The notes beneath the pieces are model-generated. The model was given only the letters and a program-made list of their open reading frames with translations. It did no database searches and was not told the origin of the DNA. From assembly GCA_013298665.1 (NCBI GenBank), contig JAAFIK010000039.1, positions 1 to 44,498 of the forward strand: 44,498 nt of DNA, in the 5' to 3' direction. The DNA is from Chitinophagales bacterium. GTDB lineage: Bacteria; Bacteroidota; Bacteroidia; Chitinophagales; Chitinophagaceae. Shown here piece after piece: positions 42,510 through 44,498 of this stretch; position 1 is the first letter of the stretch; every line of letters starts with the position of its first letter. The position numbers were made by a program, and so were the translations under genes.

Positions 42510-42919
42510 CCCACGACCTATCTGAACAATGGCACTGTTTTTCAGCCAGCCGTTTCCGGGCTACAGCCAGTTCTTACCTGCAGGTTACCGATGCTGCAGG
42601 GTCGGTTATAAAAGATACGTTGGTGGTAAACGTACTCCCCTCATTGAATAAGCCGGTGATCAGTTTATTACCGGGTGCCGTACTCGATACCCTGAAATTT
42701 GGCCTGCGCCGGACGGGTGCGGTCAGCAGCGACCGGCACAATCCGGCCAACCGGAACTGTGGGGTGGTACCCGATGGATTTACCGATGTAGTGGTAAATG
42801 CTGGTACGCCCAATCCATTGGTCATTTCCGGCAATGCGGCCTGCCATCTCATCAAAGTACAACCAGGCGCTACGGTAACGATTGCTACTGGTGTGCAACT
42901 GACGGTAACGGGGCGGTGA
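42510..42919 (+). pseudogene. Remnant of a PKD-type surface protein
   Basis: An open frame ending at 42919 codes YLQVTDAAGSVIKDTLVVNV, the end of a PKD-like domain. It continues with CGVVPDGFTDVVVNAGTPNP and HLIKVQPGATVTIATGVQLT, a repeat type typical of large secreted Bacteroidota proteins. No start codon, signal peptide or matching upstream body is present. Upstream, two other frames show partial matches (TYLNNGTVFQPAVSG), consistent with a frameshift. I consider it a decayed fragment. The left edge is approximate. Confidence 0.45.
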
Positions 42920-43424
42920 TAAAAAAATATGACAATAACTACACCCCCCCAATTTTTCAGAGCTATACTATTGGGGTTACGGTATGAATCAACACAGTTT
43001 GTACTACATTGAAAAGGGCTTTCGCCAATTCTCCTTACGATAGCTGCCACGGTGAATACCGTTATCATTGCCACAATCAATCTCTTACCGACAAATTTTC
43101 TGTCGCTAATTCCCTCCTGTGATCCAAAAATGGAGGAAGCTAAAAACAGTACGAGGCTTTGCACTGTCGTACTTCCGGAACTTTTTGCTTTTCCACATTT
43201 CAGGCAAACGCCTTACGCTAAAACAAAAGCCCCTGGCTTTCGCCAAAGGCCTTATTTTTCAGGACGACTGGACAGACTTCGAACAATTTTATACAAGAAT
43301 TACATAAACTGACAGGTGCTGTAATCGAATTGGAAGACACCCGGTAAATAGCCCGTCTTACAATGAGACAAACATATATTCGGTTTTGGCCGATTTCATA
43401 ACTTTGAGACTCAACTCGTTTATT
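42920..43424. other. Gene-free interval before the FGE-like gene
   Basis: About 500 bases with no well-supported gene. Short Lys/Arg-rich frames exist but lack family features. GTACGA/TCGTAC (near 43149-43172) is a minor inverted repeat. A full match to TAnnTTTG, TAACTTTG, occurs at 43399-43406, 19 bases before the next ATG. Confidence 0.45.
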
Positions 43425-44498
43425 ATGAAGCTATTCGCAATATTGCCCTTTACTATAGTGCCTTTCCTGCATGGCTGTGGCAACCGAAGCGATACTAAGG
43501 CTGATGTGATAAAAGCTGACACAACACACAGTTGTATGCAGGTGCCTGCTCGTTTTGTAACGGATACCGGCATTAACAGGATTGCTTTTAACGGAGATAC
43601 GGCAGTAAACGGGATGGTGCTTATTCCCGGCGGCACTTTTGATATGGGTGCTGATAATAAACAAGCCGATGCAGATGAATACCCCAAACACCAGGTTAAA
43701 ATATCCCCTTTTTATATGGATATCACAGAGGTAACCAATGCCCGGTTTGCAAAGTTTATAGCTGCCACGGGTTATATCACCACTGCTGAAAAAAAAACCG
43801 ATTGGGAGGAAATGAAAAAAACCTTACCGGCTGGCACGCACAAACCGGCTGACAGTCTTCTACAAGCTGCATCATTGGTATTTAAAGCCACAAACGGCCC
43901 CGTTGACCTGAATGATTACAGTCAGTGGTGGATTTGGGTAAAAGGGGCTGATTGGAAACATCCGCAAGGGCCGGGCAGCAACCTGAAAGGAAAAGATAAT
44001 TATCCCGTTGTACATGTTAGCTGGGATGATGCGCAGGCGTATTGCAAATGGTCGGGCAAAAGGTTACCTACCGAGGCTGAGTGGGAATTTGCAGCAAGGG
44101 GTGGTTTGCTGAACAATATATACCCATGGGGCAATGAGCATGTGCATACAGACCGCCCAAAAGCGAATAGCTGGGAAGGGAAATTTCCTTATCTCAATGA
44201 GAAAAAAGATGGCTATGTTACTGCTGCGCCAGTAAAAGCCTACGCCCCGAATGGCTATGGCCTGTATGATATGGCAGGCAATGTATGGGAATGGTGCAGC
44301 GACAGGTATCACAGTGAATATTACAAACAATTTGCTGCCTCTACGGCTATTAATCCACAAGGGCCCGATATGTCGTTCGACCCTCAGGAACCCCTGACTG
44401 AAAAAAGGGTGCTGCGTGGCGGAAGCTTTTTATGCAACGATGCGTATTGCAGTGGTTACAGAGTGGCCAGGCGTATGAAGAGCAGTCATGATACCGGC
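43425..44498 (+). CDS. Formylglycine-generating-enzyme-like lipoprotein, partial
   Basis: This is a sulfatase-modifying factor (SUMF1/FGE-fold) protein, 358 codons to the window edge. The N-terminus MKLFAILPFTIVPFLHGC is a signal peptide with a lipobox cysteine. The FGE domain starts NGMVLIPGGTFDMGADNKQA and goes on with DITEVTNARFAKFIAATGY, VVHVSWDDAQAYCKWSGKR, LPTEAEWEFAARGG, PNGYGLYDMAGNVWEWCSD and LRGGSFLCNDAYCSGYRVAR. The last block holds two cysteines, 337 and 342, at the positions of the catalytic copper-binding pair of true FGE. GldJ/GldK gliding proteins share this fold, but no gld neighbour is visible. An enzymatic, periplasmic role is therefore likely but unproven. The C-terminus is missing. 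Confidence 0.87.
   Translation, partial: MKLFAILPFTIVPFLHGCGNRSDTKADVIKADTTHSCMQVPARFVTDTGINRIAFNGDTAVNGMVLIPGGTFDMGADNKQADADEYPKHQVKISPFYMDITEVTNARFAKFIAATGYITTAEKKTDWEEMKKTLPAGTHKPADSLLQAASLVFKATNGPVDLNDYSQWWIWVKGADWKHPQGPGSNLKGKDNYPVVHVSWDDAQAYCKWSGKRLPTEAEWEFAARGGLLNNIYPWGNEHVHTDRPKANSWEGKFPYLNEKKDGYVTAAPVKAYAPNGYGLYDMAGNVWEWCSDRYHSEYYKQFAASTAINPQGPDMSFDPQEPLTEKRVLRGGSFLCNDAYCSGYRVARRMKSSHDTG

Noticed and set aside
42574..43164. 196-residue minus-strand open frame
   Set aside because: It runs antisense to the PKD remnant and into A/T-rich noncoding sequence. Composition is irregular and no family features appear.
43119..43307. 62-residue Lys/Arg-rich frame, considered as a transposase remnant
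   Set aside because: No catalytic or DNA-binding motif and no terminal repeats around it.
43425..44498. GldJ/GldK gliding protein
   Set aside because: The FGE catalytic cysteines are present and no gld neighbour is visible; the assignment stays at the FGE-like level.

Overview
The window looks like chromosomal DNA of a Bacteroidota member, most likely a Chitinophagaceae relative. That placement is an inference from four things. Gene content and order are typical: bamD-rpoZ-coaBC-DUF4835, a three-gene proton-pumping transhydrogenase, and LytS/LytTR pairs. Promoters are Bacteroidota-like, with TTTG about 19 bases before TAnnTTTG. Outer-membrane proteins and SPII lipoproteins are of the Bacteroidota kind. 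Strong Shine-Dalgarno sites are lacking. The strain cannot be named from sequence alone.

Left half (1 to about 21.3 kb) is mostly housekeeping. In order: a partial 2-oxoacid dehydrogenase E1 (minus, cut by the window edge), a fumarylacetoacetate-hydrolase family enzyme, pth, rpsA with six S1 domains, and a LytS-type kinase with its LytTR regulator. A minus-strand gene string follows: bamD, rpoZ, coaBC, DUF4835, DUF4296, and the two subunits of a 3-oxoacid CoA-transferase. Next are an OmpA-family protein, a polyprenyl diphosphate synthase, recJ, a methyltransferase and pntAA-pntAB-pntB.

From about 21.3 to 23.3 kb is a gene-poor, repeat-laden stretch. It holds a small lipoprotein gene, short AAGTA-based repeats, a 162-bp element with imperfect inverted ends, and an indel-free array of nineteen 21-bp units with a seven-codon period.

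From 23.3 to 31.3 kb lie exported or surface proteins: a DUF3370-like lipoprotein, a lipoprotein joining a glycosidase-like barrel, two Ig-like modules and a C39-like peptidase, a CILP/FAM171-like lipoprotein with a carboxypeptidase-regulatory repeat, and a glycine-rich tail-fibre-like protein.

From 31.7 to 35.2 kb is an ABC-2 exporter (ATPase plus permease) directly followed by a LytS kinase and LytTR regulator, a layout suggesting a peptide- or stress-responsive export module. From 35.4 to 42.2 kb is an unusual accessory locus: a small orphan protein, a TPR-containing histidine kinase with its LytTR regulator, a 74-residue protein, two tandem RhiA-like paralogs and a phage-tail-collar-like protein. 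The genes at 39202 and 39651 are unrelated as proteins but each is preceded by a 105-nt leader of shared sequence and likely fold, ending exactly at the start codon. I do not recognise this leader, and it is the strongest candidate for something undescribed here. The window ends with a degraded PKD-type surface-protein remnant and a partial formylglycine-generating-enzyme-like lipoprotein.
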